This document shows positions 41,305 to 53,279 of a DNA stretch of 64,000 nucleotides, piece after piece (the first letter of the stretch is position 1; each line of letters begins with the position of its first letter). The position numbers and the translations under genes are program-made. The stretch is from Lepraria neglecta (lineage: Eukaryota; Ascomycota; Lecanoromycetes; Lecanorales; Stereocaulaceae), in the NCBI GenBank assembly GCA_033220425.1, contig CM065653.1, forward strand, positions 1,240,001 through 1,304,000, read 5' to 3'. Under the pieces are notes generated by a model. It had not been told where the DNA came from. It saw only the letters and a list, made by a program, of their open reading frames with translations, and ran no database searches.

Positions 41305-44300
41305 CTAAGCACGGCCGCTTAAGACGGGGTTGTTCATGCCGAGGGTGGTGTGGCCGCCAGCAACACCACCGTTGGGTGCACCTGTGGTGCTCTTCAAGGC
41401 GTAGTCGTTGGTGGGAGCGGTGTTTTCAAATGCCTGGTTGACTTGGTTGCTGAAGCCTTGGGTGCTGGTGGTGGTCTGGCCATAGCTGGACTGAGTTCCT
41501 GGCTGAACCTGGTCGAGGGTGGATGGGCCGGATTCCAGATTCTGAGGACCCCTAATGCCTCCTGAGGCGGGATTGTGTGCTTTCCGGGTAACAGCGGCAG
41601 CACGAGGAAGGCCGGAAGTCTCTGGCGCTGATCCAATACCGAAGATAGGTGATTCCCACTTGTCGCCCTTGGCAGCAAGTTGCTTGTATTCTGTAGCCTT
41701 GGTCGAGATACCACCCGGCAGCTTGATAGTAGGGAAGATCGAGTCCATCTGGGTCATGGCGACATTAGCCTTCTTGTCTGCGGCCACACCTTGAGCCTTC
41801 TGTTGCTTTTGAGTCAATGTCTTCTGTGCTGCGGTGACGTAGCGGCTGTAGATATTTGGTGCGTTTGCAGGGTCATTTTGTGCGGCACGACCAGCACGCT
41901 CAGCCTCCTGGTAAATCTCATAGGCTTTGCCGTCGGCGTTGTGAACTTGATCCTTGATCAATTTCTCGAGGACCTTGCCGACCGCGGGTCGGAGAACAGC
42001 GAACATCAGAGGTCTGAATAGGTTGAAGAGAGTCTTGTGCTTAGATTGCTTCAGCTTGATGGTAAGGCTCTTGATGTCGACGGTGACGGTGTTGATCTTG
42101 AAGAAATGTTGGCGGTCAGACTTGTCTGTAGTCTCCATGGCAATCTTGAAGCTGAAACCTGAGCCACCCATGAAGATGTCCATGACACCAGTGTCCTTAA
42201 GAGATGGGAAGCCCTGCTTCTTGTTGACATAGTAGCTGACGTCCTTCAAGTCCATCTGGACACCGGAGACCGAGACCATGACCTTGTTCTTGTTCTTGCT
42301 GGTTACGGTCTTGCGTCCCCAGCGGAAGTAGTTGTCACTTGCGAACTCGAATGAGTTGGGTGCAAGGTTGTCGCTCTCGATGACCAAGTTCTCGATGATA
42401 GCATCAATCATAGGGTCACTGTACTCGATTCGAGGGACAGGGACATAGCGCACGCTCTCGAAGATTCCAGGAACGATGACCGTGCTGACATCCTTGAGAA
42501 GGTGTTTCTTGAAGGTGGGCTTGCCGTTCTCGTCATTGCCTAGGTCGTTGAACAGCTTCTGCATAGATGCGGCGAATCGTTTGTTCATAGCATCCTCATC
42601 GAATTGCTGGCCGAGGAATTTGAATTCGTCCAGAACGCGGTTGGTGTGGTCCTTGTAGCGGTCCTTGAGGAGGAAGTTGCCCTTGTCGGAAAGTTGGTTC
42701 CATTCCTCGGTTGCAGCATCCTGCATGATGAAGCCTTGCTCCTTCAGGCATTTACGGACGTAGGCGTCAAGTTGCTTGAACCAGCCCTTGAGCTCAGGGT
42801 CACGGTCGGCGTCACGGTACACCTGGTTGATTGAATCAATGAGGTCATCGGCGGACGTCGAGTTGGCAAAGCGCTCCAAAAGTGTCTTTATTGAGGTCAG
42901 CATTCCGCTGTTCTCACTAGTGAAATCTGTAACGAACCTTCAAATCAGTTTCCGCCGAAGTCAATGACGTATCAGTGTGTGCACCTTTCACTGTACCGGC
43001 ACTCTGTTGAGCCATATTCTTGCTGTGTCCTCCATACTCCTCAGCAAGGGAAAGGAGAGTCTCAATGGCCTGCTGGTCTTGAAAACTGTTAGCTTGTGCA
43101 TCTTAAGCATCATTCGGGGAACTTACAGTCTGAGTGACTCTGAATCTCAACAATCATCTTCTTCAAGCGGAAGATGGTCTGGTCTCGGCGCTCCTTTGGT
43201 ATCTTGTTCTTCAAGTAGTTCTGGGTCCTATCCCGAGGTTCTCTGGCCTTGTCTTTGTACTCATCGGGAATGTTGGCAGAGGCAGTGTTCAGGAGATTAT
43301 CCTGGGCAGCACTTGCACCTGCTTGGGGATCCATGCCGGAATCAGTACCCTGTTGTCGAGAGTCGGCTTCAAGAGCTGCAGCGTCAGCAGGGTTGCGAGA
43401 TCCTGATGGGTGAGCGGTCTGGGTAGCATCTCCAGCTGCATTTTGCAGATCATTACGGGACAATGGCTTATTCTTGTTGTACTGGTCCTTGAATTGTGCC
43501 TTGAGGTTTGCAGGGGAGAGGTTGGGGACGTCGTGCCAGGTATTATCCTCAGCGGGCTCATCGAGTTGGTTCAGCGCATCTTCCGAAGGGTTGATCTTAG
43601 TGGCAGTCTTTTGAGCGGCGTCTCCAGCAATGTCGCGTAGCAGAACACTGGCGTCGCTTACTACGAGAAAAGTCAGTATTTTAATTGGTGAGCTTGGGAG
43701 TCACGGTACTTACGCAATTTTCGGAACTGTCCATTGGAAAGCACAAGCGTGCCCAATGTCCTCAAGCCATCGAGAGCTTGGTTGCCGTGTTGCTGGGCGG
43801 TACTCTTGTCAAAGGGTGCTCCAGGTAATTTGGCGTCGCCGCCTCCAACTTGGCCGGTCTGCCAGATAAAGTCTTGCAGCAAATTGCCTTCGTTCTTTGT
43901 CAGAAGCAGGATCTTGGCTTGCTCAATGACATCGCGGAGATCAGCGACGAGGTGTTGTCCTTCTGATGATAGCTTGCTCGATGGGTTGGCTAGAGGCTTC
44001 GACGCGATGGCCGAGTTCATCGCCACATCGATTTGCTTGTTCTGAAAATTGGCATGTTAGTACGATTGAAGGATATTGAGATGTCTTTTGATAACTTACT
44101 GATGGTACTTTGCCATTTGCAAAAGCTGTTCAATGTGACAAAGGTTAGCGGGATCATGCGCTCCAACAAATTCGCCGCAAGGCCGGACACGCGAGCTTGC
44201 GATTGCTGAGAACGCTCGCAGTAAGAGATGCAATGAGAACATACCAGAGTAGATGCCATAAAGCTGGAGCTTCTGGTTGACATCTGCCTCCTTTTGCTTG

Positions 44301-44329
44301 ACGTTGGTGGGACGGTTGACGGTAGTCAT
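41305..44329 (-). CDS. Large fungal protein of DUF5923/DUF4449 type, lipid-binding-like
   Basis: The model is complement(join(41305..42885, 42938..43077, 43127..43660, 43714..44041, 44100..44125, 44245..44329)), 897 aa; all phases close and one exon is only 26 nt. I recognise the layout of a conserved ascomycete family annotated DUF5923 plus C-terminal DUF4449; the names are recalled, not searched. Seen: an N-terminal helical region (NKQIDVAMNSAIASKP, EGQHLVADLRDVIEQAKILL, FIWQT), a helical hairpin ending KTLLERFANSTSADDL, RYVPVPRIEYSDPMIDAIIENL, then a beta-rich segment (FRWGRKT, VSGVQMDLKDVSYYVNKK, GGSGFSFKIAMET). The beta-rich segment resembles a BPI/SMP-type lipid-transfer fold. A disordered Gln/Asn/Thr tail follows. 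A role at membrane contacts is plausible but unproven. Confidence 0.85.
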
Positions 44330-45884
44330 GGTGGCGTTGTGTGACGACAACAACGGGTATCAAACGGAATTAAGTAGATGGTACTGATTGAGAAACTACC
44401 GGAACGTGTGCCAGTAGGAGTGGAATTGCAATTAAGATTGAATGGGGTATTGGGTATCTTATTTGAAGGTGATGTGTGATGGAGAAGGAAGAGGTCAGGA
44501 TGGAGAAATAATTGTGATGTAGGATAAAGTTCGCGCTGCCTTGGCACAGAAAACAGGATCGGGAAGTTTGGGGAGAAAAGGGACGGGGCCAAAAAGACAA
44601 GGCTTTTAATGAGCAGGAGCTGCACCAGTGTATTCGTGTTAAGCGGCAACGAACCGTCACTCGTCACCAGCTTGCTCATTGGCTCACTTCGCCCATAATG
44701 CAATTTCAAGGCCTCCGGTGCTGACGCCAATTTTGTCGCGTTTCAAACCCTCATTTCAGAATTCGGATCTACGTCATGAGAGTTCTGGCTCGACTCTAGA
44801 ATAGTACTAGGTTACACAACACGTTTGCCTCTCCACAGCTACATTTGGCAACATGACGTCTGTTCAATTTGTTGGTCTTCAATTGCAATAATTGCATCAC
44901 TCGCATCACTGGGCCCGATCTACCCACTCACAGATTTTGTTCTGGCAGCTCAACGCCTTCTTGGAATTAACTCCGTAGCTGGCCTATCATGCACAGCATG
45001 CGGTGGAGAAGGGTCGGGTGGACGTTGTGGATGGCTGTTGATCGGAAGATCTGGGCTTGAGCTTGAACTTTGCCATGTCGTCACGCAACGACCGGTCGAT
45101 GCTGACTTTTTGAGGGCCACCAAGAACGCCACAGACGAGGGAGGCAACTGCCGTCCAAAGCATCATGATCTGCAAGGCTTCGAATATAAAGCCCGATAAT
45201 GATATGTGTACCCACAGACAAAGCAATGGTTGTTATGCGGTGTCCTGTGTTTTGCTTCCGTTTGCGCCACACCTGCATGGAATGGGGAACGGCAAGAATA
45301 GCCTAGTCACGTGATGCTCGCGCTTCTCCCGTTTTGGCAAAGGTCGAATGTCCAAGCACGCAATAGATCTGAATCATCTCAATACTTTCAACAGAATAGA
45401 CAGCAATGACTTACAGTACGTGAACATGGTTTGATGCGTTCTTCGAGAGGCCTTTTTGCTTTCAAGTTCTACCACCTTGATGCAGAGGAGTCAAGAGAGG
45501 CAACTTAGATGGCTGGTGTAAGAGCACGTATGGTACTACTTGTGTGACGAATTGTGATGATTTGATTATTCCATGTAAATTTCATAGATCCTGTGCTGTA
45601 CTTCATTGCTCGGGTTTGAAGAGAAGACAAATTGAGAACTCGGATGATGCCCATATTGGCGTGAGCTGTGCCGAAGATTACTCCAGAAAATCTGCCTTCT
45701 TCGGCTGAAAATCTGATGTATTAGCTGTCTGTTACTGGATTGAAATCTATTGAAACAATTGGCATTCGTTGCATTTCAAGGGCCGAGACCTCGGGTTCGT
45801 GCAGGAAGCAATCAACGCCAACGCCCAAGACTGGCATCCTTTCTTGGGCAGTAGCATAAGCTGAATACGACGTCACATTTCATC
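44330..45884. other. Long intergenic region with one small candidate ORF
   Basis: Apart from the ORF at 44987-45166, I see only a CT/AT-rich promoter for the flanking genes and no RNA gene. Frames at 44326-44730 are upstream leader of the minus-strand gene. Confidence 0.4.
44987..45166 (-). CDS. Small membrane protein candidate
   Basis: A 59-codon frame starts with two ATGs just after an intron-like acceptor (GCCTTGCAG then ATCATGATG). A hydrophobic helix (MMLWTAVASLVCGVLGG) is followed by a basic tail (RSLRDDMAKFKLKPRSSDQQ), the shape of small mitochondrial inner-membrane subunits. An upstream minus-strand frame (45278-45081) could supply a first exon. No family is recognised. Confidence 0.3.
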   Translation of the reverse strand: MMLWTAVASLVCGVLGGPQKVSIDRSLRDDMAKFKLKPRSSDQQPSTTSTRPFSTACCA

Positions 45885-47217
45885 ATGTGCAGGTTTTTGG
45901 TAAAGAATAGCTGTTCCAATCTTTACGTTACCAACCCATGTGTACTAAAAGTGTACAGGTCTACAAAGGCAAAGATGAGATCCTCCTTTCCAAGCTCATC
46001 CTCGAACCCCAACATTCAATCCTCACCCAATCCTACGACTCTCGGCTACGCCTAGTAAGTTGCCTTCCCCTAGGTCACTCCCCTCCCAACTCCGTCCCCC
46101 AAACTAAAACCACCTCCTCCCCAGGACCACCGCCGTCCCCACAACGGCGACGGCTTCGGCATAGGCTACTACACCCCACCCACACTCGGCCCCCACCCGT
46201 GCATCTTCACCTCGACAATCCCAGCCTGGAACTGCATCAACCTGTCCCGCCTCGCCTCCAAAACAACCTCCTCTCTAATCTTCGCCCACGTCCGCGCCAC
46301 CACCGAGGGCTCCCTGAGTGATAGCAACTGCCACCCTTTCACCCACGGCAGTCTCATGTTCATGCACAATGGCAACATCGCTTGCTGGCGTCACGTCAAA
46401 CGCGCGTTAGCCCTAAGTATAGGCAAGAAATGGTTCATGGGCGTGCAGGGGAATACGGATAGTGAATGGGCCTTCGCGGTCTTCCTTGACTGCCTCGAAA
46501 AAGAGGGTTATGATCCCGATAACGAAGTATACGCAACCAATGGCTTTGGGCATACGCAGCTTAGGAAGGCGATGCTGCAGACTATCAAGCGTATCAATGA
46601 GTTTGTGGATGCTGCACCCTCTGAGATGCGGAACGAGATTATGGATAAGAGAAGTTTACTTAATTTTGCGGTGGCGGATGGGCATAGTGTTGTTTGCACT
46701 AAGTATGTTAATAGTGCGACGGATGAGGCGGCGAGTTTGTATTTCTCTTCCGGCACCAGCTGGAAGGAAGGTATGGAAAAGGGACAATACAAAATGGAGC
46801 GAAGAGATAAGGGTGCGGATATCGTGCTCGTGGCTTCTGAACCACTGACTTTTGAACGAGGTACGTTCTACCCCTCTTCTATCCCTAGAAACACCACTAC
46901 AACATAAAACATACTGAGGTGAACCCATCGAGCTAATCGTAGATGTTGCAGACAATTGGGTCACAGTCCCGACCAATTCCACAATCACAATCCACAAACA
47001 GACCGTCATGATTCACCCTATTATCGATCAGTATTACAACCATAGCCCGTCGGAAACGAGGTCTAGTGGATTTGCTGTTAGTAAAGGGCTTGTTAGTAAT
47101 GCTCCTGGGGCGACGCAGACGGCGGGAACGCCGGCTAAGGAGGAGAAGGAGTTGGAGTTGAGGGAGAAGTTGGGTGCGGTGCAAAAGGGGATTGACGGTG
47201 TGGAGTTGAGTGAGTGA
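45885..47217 (+). CDS. DUG3: Class II glutamine amidotransferase, Dug3-like
   Basis: The model is join(45885..45899, 45959..46054, 46125..46860, 46952..47217), 370 aa. The first exon is a 15-nt micro-exon encoding MCRFL; a frame-only reading would start at 45938 and lose the nucleophile. Ntn-type amidotransferase domain: Cys2 is the catalytic N-terminal nucleophile after Met removal, with NGDGFGIGYY, FAHVRATTEGS and the oxyanion or substrate motif MHNGN. The C-terminal part shows GADIVLVASEPLTFE and WVTVPTNSTITIHKQT. In yeast, Dug3 with Dug2 starts the alternative cytosolic degradation of glutathione. The family assignment is firm; the specific Dug3 role is by homology. Confidence 0.9.
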
Positions 47218-47478
47218 GGGGTTGTGAGGGAGTTCGGTGTCTATGTATAGCTCTTAGTCACGACATCTGGGGATGAAGATAAGAGTATCACAAAGCAAAG
47301 ACACCGGAAACAGATACTTTCTTCCGAATGAGCAACTTCTTTTTAGCTCGCTTTATATGCTTTAGAAGTAGCCCTGAACCTCCAGCGCTAAATGACATCA
47401 TGTCTCTTTCATGGCATGGCCAGCCAGGGCCAATGCCTATCGCTATATGCATCATGAAGTCCGAATATCACCAGATGT

Positions 47479-48966
47479 TCATCCCAAGAAACGATCTAAA
47501 TCAAATTGCACACTGACTTCCCATCTCGTGCCTCCAGCCCCATATCCGCCCCCTAATCTTCCCTTCACCATACTCGCCACCTTTTCCCGTAATCTGCTTA
47601 GAGATTCCTCTGTCCCTCTAACTCTCAGTGTCAAGCACGCCATACAGAGCCCATAATGCACCTGCCAGAACTTCGCACCCTCGATCGCCGTCACAGACGG
47701 ATCTGATTCAATATCCCTCATTATACCAGCAACATTGTCGCCGCTGTCGTAGGACATAAGGAGCATGAAGCCAAGAGTGCGGACGAGTCGAAAGCCGAGG
47801 AAGCACATTGAGAGGGCGATGGTGAGGGATAGGGCGCGGTCGAGCCAGAGATAGACTTTTATGCTGAGAAGAGGGAGGAGTAGCATTATTAACGAGCAGG
47901 ATATTGTGAGGAAGTGGGAAGGGTTTCCTAATATAGAGGGCAAAGACTCGATGTAGGCGAATCGCATGGCTTTGCCTATGCGCGCGTGATTGCCCAATGC
48001 AAGGGCGGATATGAGGGTAGAGACAATGGCGAGGAGGGAGGCGGTGTCGACTTCGCCGGCTGAGACACGTTCGTGCTCATGGACGTGGTGGGCTTCGTGA
48101 TCGCCGAGGCCTTCGAGGAGGTGTTGTAGATTGTGGGAAATGAGATCTAGACCCATGAAGAGGAGTAGGACGGACATGGCGAAGCCTGCTAATACCTCTG
48201 CCCGCTCCAGACCGAATGGATGCCGTATCGACGAGCGTTTCCATACTTCGAAGTTGCCTAGGACATCAACCACAACGCAGAGCATGGCGCCCAGGGAGTC
48301 GAAGAGTATAAGATGGGAAAGTGCTGTGAGAGCGAGAGAACCTTCGGCGCTCCAGAGCACGTAGCCTGCGATGAGCATATGGCAGATTGACCACCAGAAA
48401 CGGGTTTGTTGGTCCCGGGACATAGATTTCCGGCATTCTATGAGAGTTGGGACAGGGAGGGAATTGGGTAGGGCGAGGGGAGCTCGGGGTTCAGGTTCGA
48501 GAAAGAAGTTGTGGGATACACTGCTGTGTTTGTATTTGTGACCTCTTCGTTGGCCAACGCCCTAGATATGACATGTTAGTTTCAAGTAGACGATTGGTAG
48601 AAGCAGGCCTCATACGGATTTGGTCACTGATGTCTTTGCAACTGGGAGAGGCTTAAAGTCAAACACCCCCTTCGTGTCCTCCACGACCATCGTACTGCCA
48701 ACGCTTCCATTGCTTTCTACAGACATTGGACTATACAGAGAATTCGTATCTGTTGCGCTCAAGGGAAGTGTTGAGGTTTGGAAACCAGGCGCTGATCCAT
48801 AACGGTTGTTCAGGGAGAAATTCTCGTCCATGGGTGAGAGGCATGTAGAGTCGTAAACAGACTTTGTAGGAGAGTTCTGGAACCTGTCCAGCTCATCATC
48901 GTCTGGAGGAGGAGTCGGTGTGCGTGGAGGAAGGGGGATCGGCCGTGGGGGGCTTGTTGAAGCCAT
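47479..48966 (-). CDS. Cation diffusion facilitator, Zrg17-like zinc transporter
   Basis: The model is complement(join(47479..48561, 48616..48966)), 477 aa. A long Ser/Pro-rich cytosolic N-terminus of about 145 residues precedes six predicted helices (FWWSICHMLIAGYVLW, LSHLILFDSLGAMLCVVVD, VLAGFAMSVLLLFMGLDLI, ASLLAIVSTLISALALG and two more). A His-containing loop (HEAHHVHEHE) lies between helices 3 and 4, and a C-terminal cytosolic domain ends WEVSVQFDLD. The helix-2 metal motif reads SHLILFD rather than the canonical HxxxD spacing, as in the partner-type CDF proteins such as yeast Zrg17. Those work as heterodimers with a canonical CDF to load zinc into the ER and Golgi. The assignment to that subfamily is inference. 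Confidence 0.85.
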
Positions 48967-49412
48967 GGCTTGGTGGCTGCTAATAGGTAGAGGCTACCAC
49001 AAGCGCCGCATTCCCTTGGTATGATGTCGGAAAGGGGCCGGTTCTAGGAAAGATTATCAGTCATTATGTTGAGGAATGCTGAGTGCTGAAGACTCTGGAT
49101 TTCTTTGTCGGGTTTTGTCATTTGTTGATCGGAGATTCGGCGGGTCTGGATCCGGGGATAGCTTCGAAAAGTCAAAAATTATGCTACCTCTCTCCATCCA
49201 CTACTACCGCCGTTCTGAGCTCACATATCCCACTTTCAACACTGATTATTCAATTGGCTACCTCGAAACTCAACATTTACGCCTTGCACTCACGAGGGAG
49301 CTACTCGAGGATAGTTGCTAGCGGACTAGCTATTGCGGAATGGAGGGCTTGAAATATTGGCAATTGAGAGTCAAGAGATAGCACACTTGGATGGCCTACG
49401 ACTAGGGAAGGC

Positions 49413-50531
49413 ATGGAAAATGGCGATCACAACTCAAGCAACGGTGCCAGCACCGAGACAAGCAGTCATGAGGAGGACATCACCAAGCCGGCTCGAGAGA
49501 AGAATGATGGCGCCGGCTCAGCCAGTGGTCATAAGAGAAGTCTTTCAGGAAGTATCTCATCATTCCTGTTCCAACGCTCCTCGAATCAAAAGCCCGATCA
49601 ATCTGGCGAAGACTCCTCATCTACGATGACCGCCGAAGCAAATGCTCCTTCCAGTCCGCGAACCCCAACAAGTGCCATGTCAATGGCCGTCCAGCAACAG
49701 AAGGGCGTTAGGAAACGCAAAGGATCATTGCGGAAGACAGCCATCCTGGGGACTGGCAAGCTACGAGCTGAGAATAAGGAGCGGCAGCGCTCTCAATTGG
49801 AACAGGCCATATCGGTAGAAGGAAATCAGATCAACGGATCTTACACGGACTCAACCATCTCATCGATTCCTACAAGCCCTGTCTCTTCATTCGATTTCCC
49901 GACTCCTCGTCCAATCTCAAGCGTTCCCCCTCCGGTGCCCATGGTAACACATCCCATACATGGCGATCCAGCCAAAATCTTTGAGCAGGCCACTGACAGC
50001 CAACCGTATCCGACCCTACACCACACTCGAACAGTGGATTCTACCGCCTCTACTACTGATGAAGACGACTCGCCCACCTCGCCAATATCCATCTCCCTTC
50101 CTGCTCTCTCCCAAAAGCCCTTAGACAGCTACTTCCCACCGCAACCCCAACGCCCGCCTCTTCTGCTCCAAATAACACCCAGCTCACGCTCTTCCCCTCT
50201 CGCCTCGCTGCCGCCTACCGTGCCATCTCCGCCGCCATCAGAGTGGGACTACTCCGAGACTCGCTGGTGGGGATGGGTCATTCTCATCGTGACGTGGATC
50301 GTCTTCGTCGTGGGTATGGGCAGCTGTTTTGAGGTGTGGAGTTGGGCATGGGATGTAGGAGAAACACCATATGCACCGCCAGAGCTAGAAGACGATCCTA
50401 CACTACCGGTGGTGGGATACTACCCGGCATTGATCATTCTGACGACTGTGATGGCTTGGGTGTGGGTCACTATTGCTTGGGTTGGGATGAAGTACTTCAA
50501 ACATGCAAACATCCCTGGGGATGAAGAGTGA
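49413..50531 (+). CDS. Two-TM fungal membrane protein with disordered N-terminus
   Basis: Single exon, 372 aa. The first about 285 residues are Ser/Thr/Pro-rich and disordered, with a basic cluster (GVRKRKGSLRKTAILGTGKL) and many SP/TP sites that suggest phosphoregulation. Two C-terminal helices (WWGWVILIVTWIVFVVGMGS and YYPALIILTTVMAWVWVTIAW) flank a short loop. Only a few residues follow the last helix, so the N-terminus and the tail probably face the cytosol. It is a conserved-looking hypothetical protein; no function assigned. It is divergent from the CDF gene, with about 450 bp between starts. Confidence 0.7.
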   Translation: MENGDHNSSNGASTETSSHEEDITKPAREKNDGAGSASGHKRSLSGSISSFLFQRSSNQKPDQSGEDSSSTMTAEANAPSSPRTPTSAMSMAVQQQKGVRKRKGSLRKTAILGTGKLRAENKERQRSQLEQAISVEGNQINGSYTDSTISSIPTSPVSSFDFPTPRPISSVPPPVPMVTHPIHGDPAKIFEQATDSQPYPTLHHTRTVDSTASTTDEDDSPTSPISISLPALSQKPLDSYFPPQPQRPPLLLQITPSSRSSPLASLPPTVPSPPPSEWDYSETRWWGWVILIVTWIVFVVGMGSCFEVWSWAWDVGETPYAPPELEDDPTLPVVGYYPALIILTTVMAWVWVTIAWVGMKYFKHANIPGDEE

Positions 50532-50899
50532 AGGACGAAGTGATCATGGATGGGATGCAAGTGATCGAACGATATGATATCTCAAGCTGATTCGTCAGCT
50601 AGTCCTCAAAGGCCTCCAAATCAGCTGGTGCGTTGCGTTACCAAATATTCATCACATGATACACGCCCAATGGGCTCCAAATTAGTTAGGCAGGACTCAC
50701 CAAGGTCTCCTTATGACAGTTCATAATTTTCGAGTGCTCGCCCTTATTCGAGAATAATGTGCGAACTTTCATCTCGAATTTGAAATGAATTATGGTACTT
50801 TACTGCAGCCCCTCTTGCTTCCAAGTAAAAACTTTTAAGAATTCTTAGTGATATATCCTACTAACCTGAATTTTCGTGAGCATAGCCAAAATTGCCCGC

Positions 50900-51156
50900 G
50901 AAGAGCACGATACTATCCATTTCCCTGGTCTTTATCCGATTATATTGTAGAGACAGGACTCTTGAAGAGCACAATACTCTTTATTTCCCTGGTTCTAATC
51001 CGATTATATTATAAAGATATGACTCGTAAAGAGTACCATACTCTTTATTTCCCTAGTTCTTATCTGATTATATTACAGGGACAAGATTTGTGAAGAGTAC
51101 GATATTCTTAATATCCTTGATCTTCATCCCATTGTGTTGCTGAGATAGGATTTGTG
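50900..51156. repeat. 64-bp tandem repeat, four units
   Basis: Units begin GAAGAGCACGATACT at 50900, 50964, 51028 (TAAAGAGTACC variant) and 51092, an exact 64-bp period. Internal landmarks are TTTCCCTGGTTCTTATC and GATTATATT. Divergence rises towards the right. The surrounding 50532-51780 holds nothing else I can support. Confidence 0.85.
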
Positions 51157-51780
51157 AAACATGGGCATCGAGGTTCTGCATGCTCCCCGCACCTGTGAAG
51201 GCAGTGAATATTGTCTCAAGGTGGCACGCAGAGACTTCAACCACCGCTCTTCATTCCCTGGCTATGAGCCGTCTGCTGTGAAGTTTCCCTACACCATCCC
51301 TCATTTACACTGCTAGGGAAGGAGTATACCATTTCTTAGCTTTGCGTGAAGTACACACACTTTCCTATTCAGCACCTACGGGTATAAAGCGCCTTCTCCC
51401 TTTCTTGACTTGTCGTTCCATCTCTAATAGGCATATGCACCTGGTCACCTCTTCAGGTTTGTTATACATGCATACTTTTGCCAAGATTGATTTTAAATAT
51501 ATATGCTGGTTGCTCGCTATTGCGCTGAGCCTCCATCTTTGCGCTTCCAAAGCTTTCCTATTCCTCTCCCATAGCCAGCACCACCAACGCCCCAGCAAGC
51601 AAACCAGGATGAACAGCATGAGGACTATGTGGAAGAGGAGGACGAGGACATCTCAGATACAGTGATAGAATTGCTGGTGTCGGCAAGACATCAATATCGC
51701 TCACTTCACAGTAGATCTAATTCCATAACTCCACACCTCCACCTCATATCCTTCAACATTCACATCTACAAGCATTGAGG

Positions 51781-52074
51781 ATGGATCCAGTGGTGCAGAT
51801 CGACCCTGCGCACATGCAGCTCACTCAGACGCTGCGCGCCGCTCAATCGTAAGTGGCCTAGGCCCCAAATATCTCTTCAGCACTAATACTCTTCTAGTGA
51901 TAAGTTCAAGGTCTCGAGCATGTTCTTGAGGTTTCGCGGTGGGGACTACTGGCTCAAGATACTCGAAGGGGGTTTCAAGGTAAGTCAATTCCAGCCCTAA
52001 AGCATTCTAGCCATTGCTAATTAAACACACAGGAAGGAGAGAATAATCTTAAGACAATTGTGTCGGGAGACTAG
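51781..52074 (+). CDS. Small unknown protein, possibly the 5' end of a decayed gene
   Basis: The model is join(51781..51848, 51898..51979, 52033..52074), 63 aa. Both introns have canonical GTAAGT donors and CTAG/ACAG acceptors with closing phases, which makes chance unlikely. The product starts MDPVVQIDPAHMQLTQTLRA and continues FLRFRGGDYWLKILEGGF. No family is recognised. The downstream sequence to 52300 has exon-like pieces, so the stop may truncate a longer ancestor. Confidence 0.45.
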
Positions 52075-52439
52075 AACGACCGTTTTCTCTTTCAACATTA
52101 CATGCAGTACATCCACTTGCGTAAGTGTAACACCGAGTTACTCTTTGACGAGGAGGCTGAAAGGGGAGACGTGCTATGCTATTAGCTGCACCGTCTTCAT
52201 CTGCATAACTAGGTACAACATCTCAGCCGCTGATTTAAAAGCCCAAGCATCCGCGTTGGCACATTCTTGGTGGTGAATGCCTGGCCCAACTTCAATAACT
52301 CATCCCTACCTCCCAAACGCGAATGCATAGGCTATACTTTACTAGTTGCAATGCTTAAGCTTGACCATCTCATTGAAAACCAGCTCAATTCCCACAGGTA
52401 AGTGAAACTCCTTCTCACAAATGTACCGCGCAGTGAAAC

Positions 52440-52932
52440 ATGGCTGATTGGACAGAGCGGGCGGAGCAGCTTCCTGATCCATTTGTAGAGTCTAGTCCGA
52501 TGAAGACTGCGGAGGAAGCAGAGAAGTCATCGAGTGAGCAGCCTGTAAAGGCCACAGAGCTCGATTCGCAGCCTAAGAACAAGGAGATGGTCGAATGCCT
52601 CCCTCTTTACTCACACAGAAAAAGCTTCTCGAAGAGACACACGGCCGACCTTACGGTCTGGACTTCAAAAAGCAGGCCAAGCAGATTAACGACATAGCAT
52701 AGGCGCTGGAGAAGTTCGATCTCGGCCAGGAGCAGAGTTTATATGAGTTTTATAAGGCTGCTATCAAGAACACCAACAGCGTCACTGAGGAGGCGATGGA
52801 TCGAGACTTCTGGCACCGAGAGGTCGAGAATCATGTGGGGTTTGATATGAAGGAAGGAGTCAATTTTGATCTCCTCGCGAGCCAAAATGGAGCAGACATG
52901 ATGAAAGTCTTACCCATGCTCACCAAGCACTA
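52440..52932 (+). pseudogene. Broken gene fragment with in-frame TAG
   Basis: An ATG at 52440 starts an acidic, Glu/Ser-rich frame (MADWTERAEQ). Near 52600 coherence passes to another frame that is open except for TAG at 52700-52702: segment KLLEETHGRPYGLDFKKQ before it, and YEFYKAAIKNTNSVTEEAMD then WHREVENHVGFDMKEGVNFD after it, ending at TAG near 52930. The text reads as genuine protein in both halves. A frameshift plus one nonsense codon are required. No family is recognised. Confidence 0.45.
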
Positions 52933-53279
52933 GTGCTCAAGTCCTCAACCACACCATCACTTCCTGCAGCATGACACTCGGAGCAGCTACCATGAAAGCT
53001 TCCCATCAATTGGCTGGAACTGCGAATCTCTGTCTGATTGCATTCCTAACACAGTCATATCGCAATCGAGCCCCGGGATAGGTTGTTCCTGCAGGTGATG
53101 GAGCTACGCTGGAGCCAAAGAGGAGGTGCTCATTGTGTACAGCGACCTGATACCACACAAATTCGAGATCTCCTCACTTGCAGCCTCGAATCCATGAGCA
53201 GCAACCCTGTGTTCTGAATCTCTAGTTACTCAATTCACCATCCAGTCTTCACAGCACCCACTCAATCCGCCTGTCAAAA

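Noticed and set aside
48131-48364. Plus-strand frame opposite the CDF transporter
   Set aside because: It is a shadow of transmembrane-helix codons without independent support.
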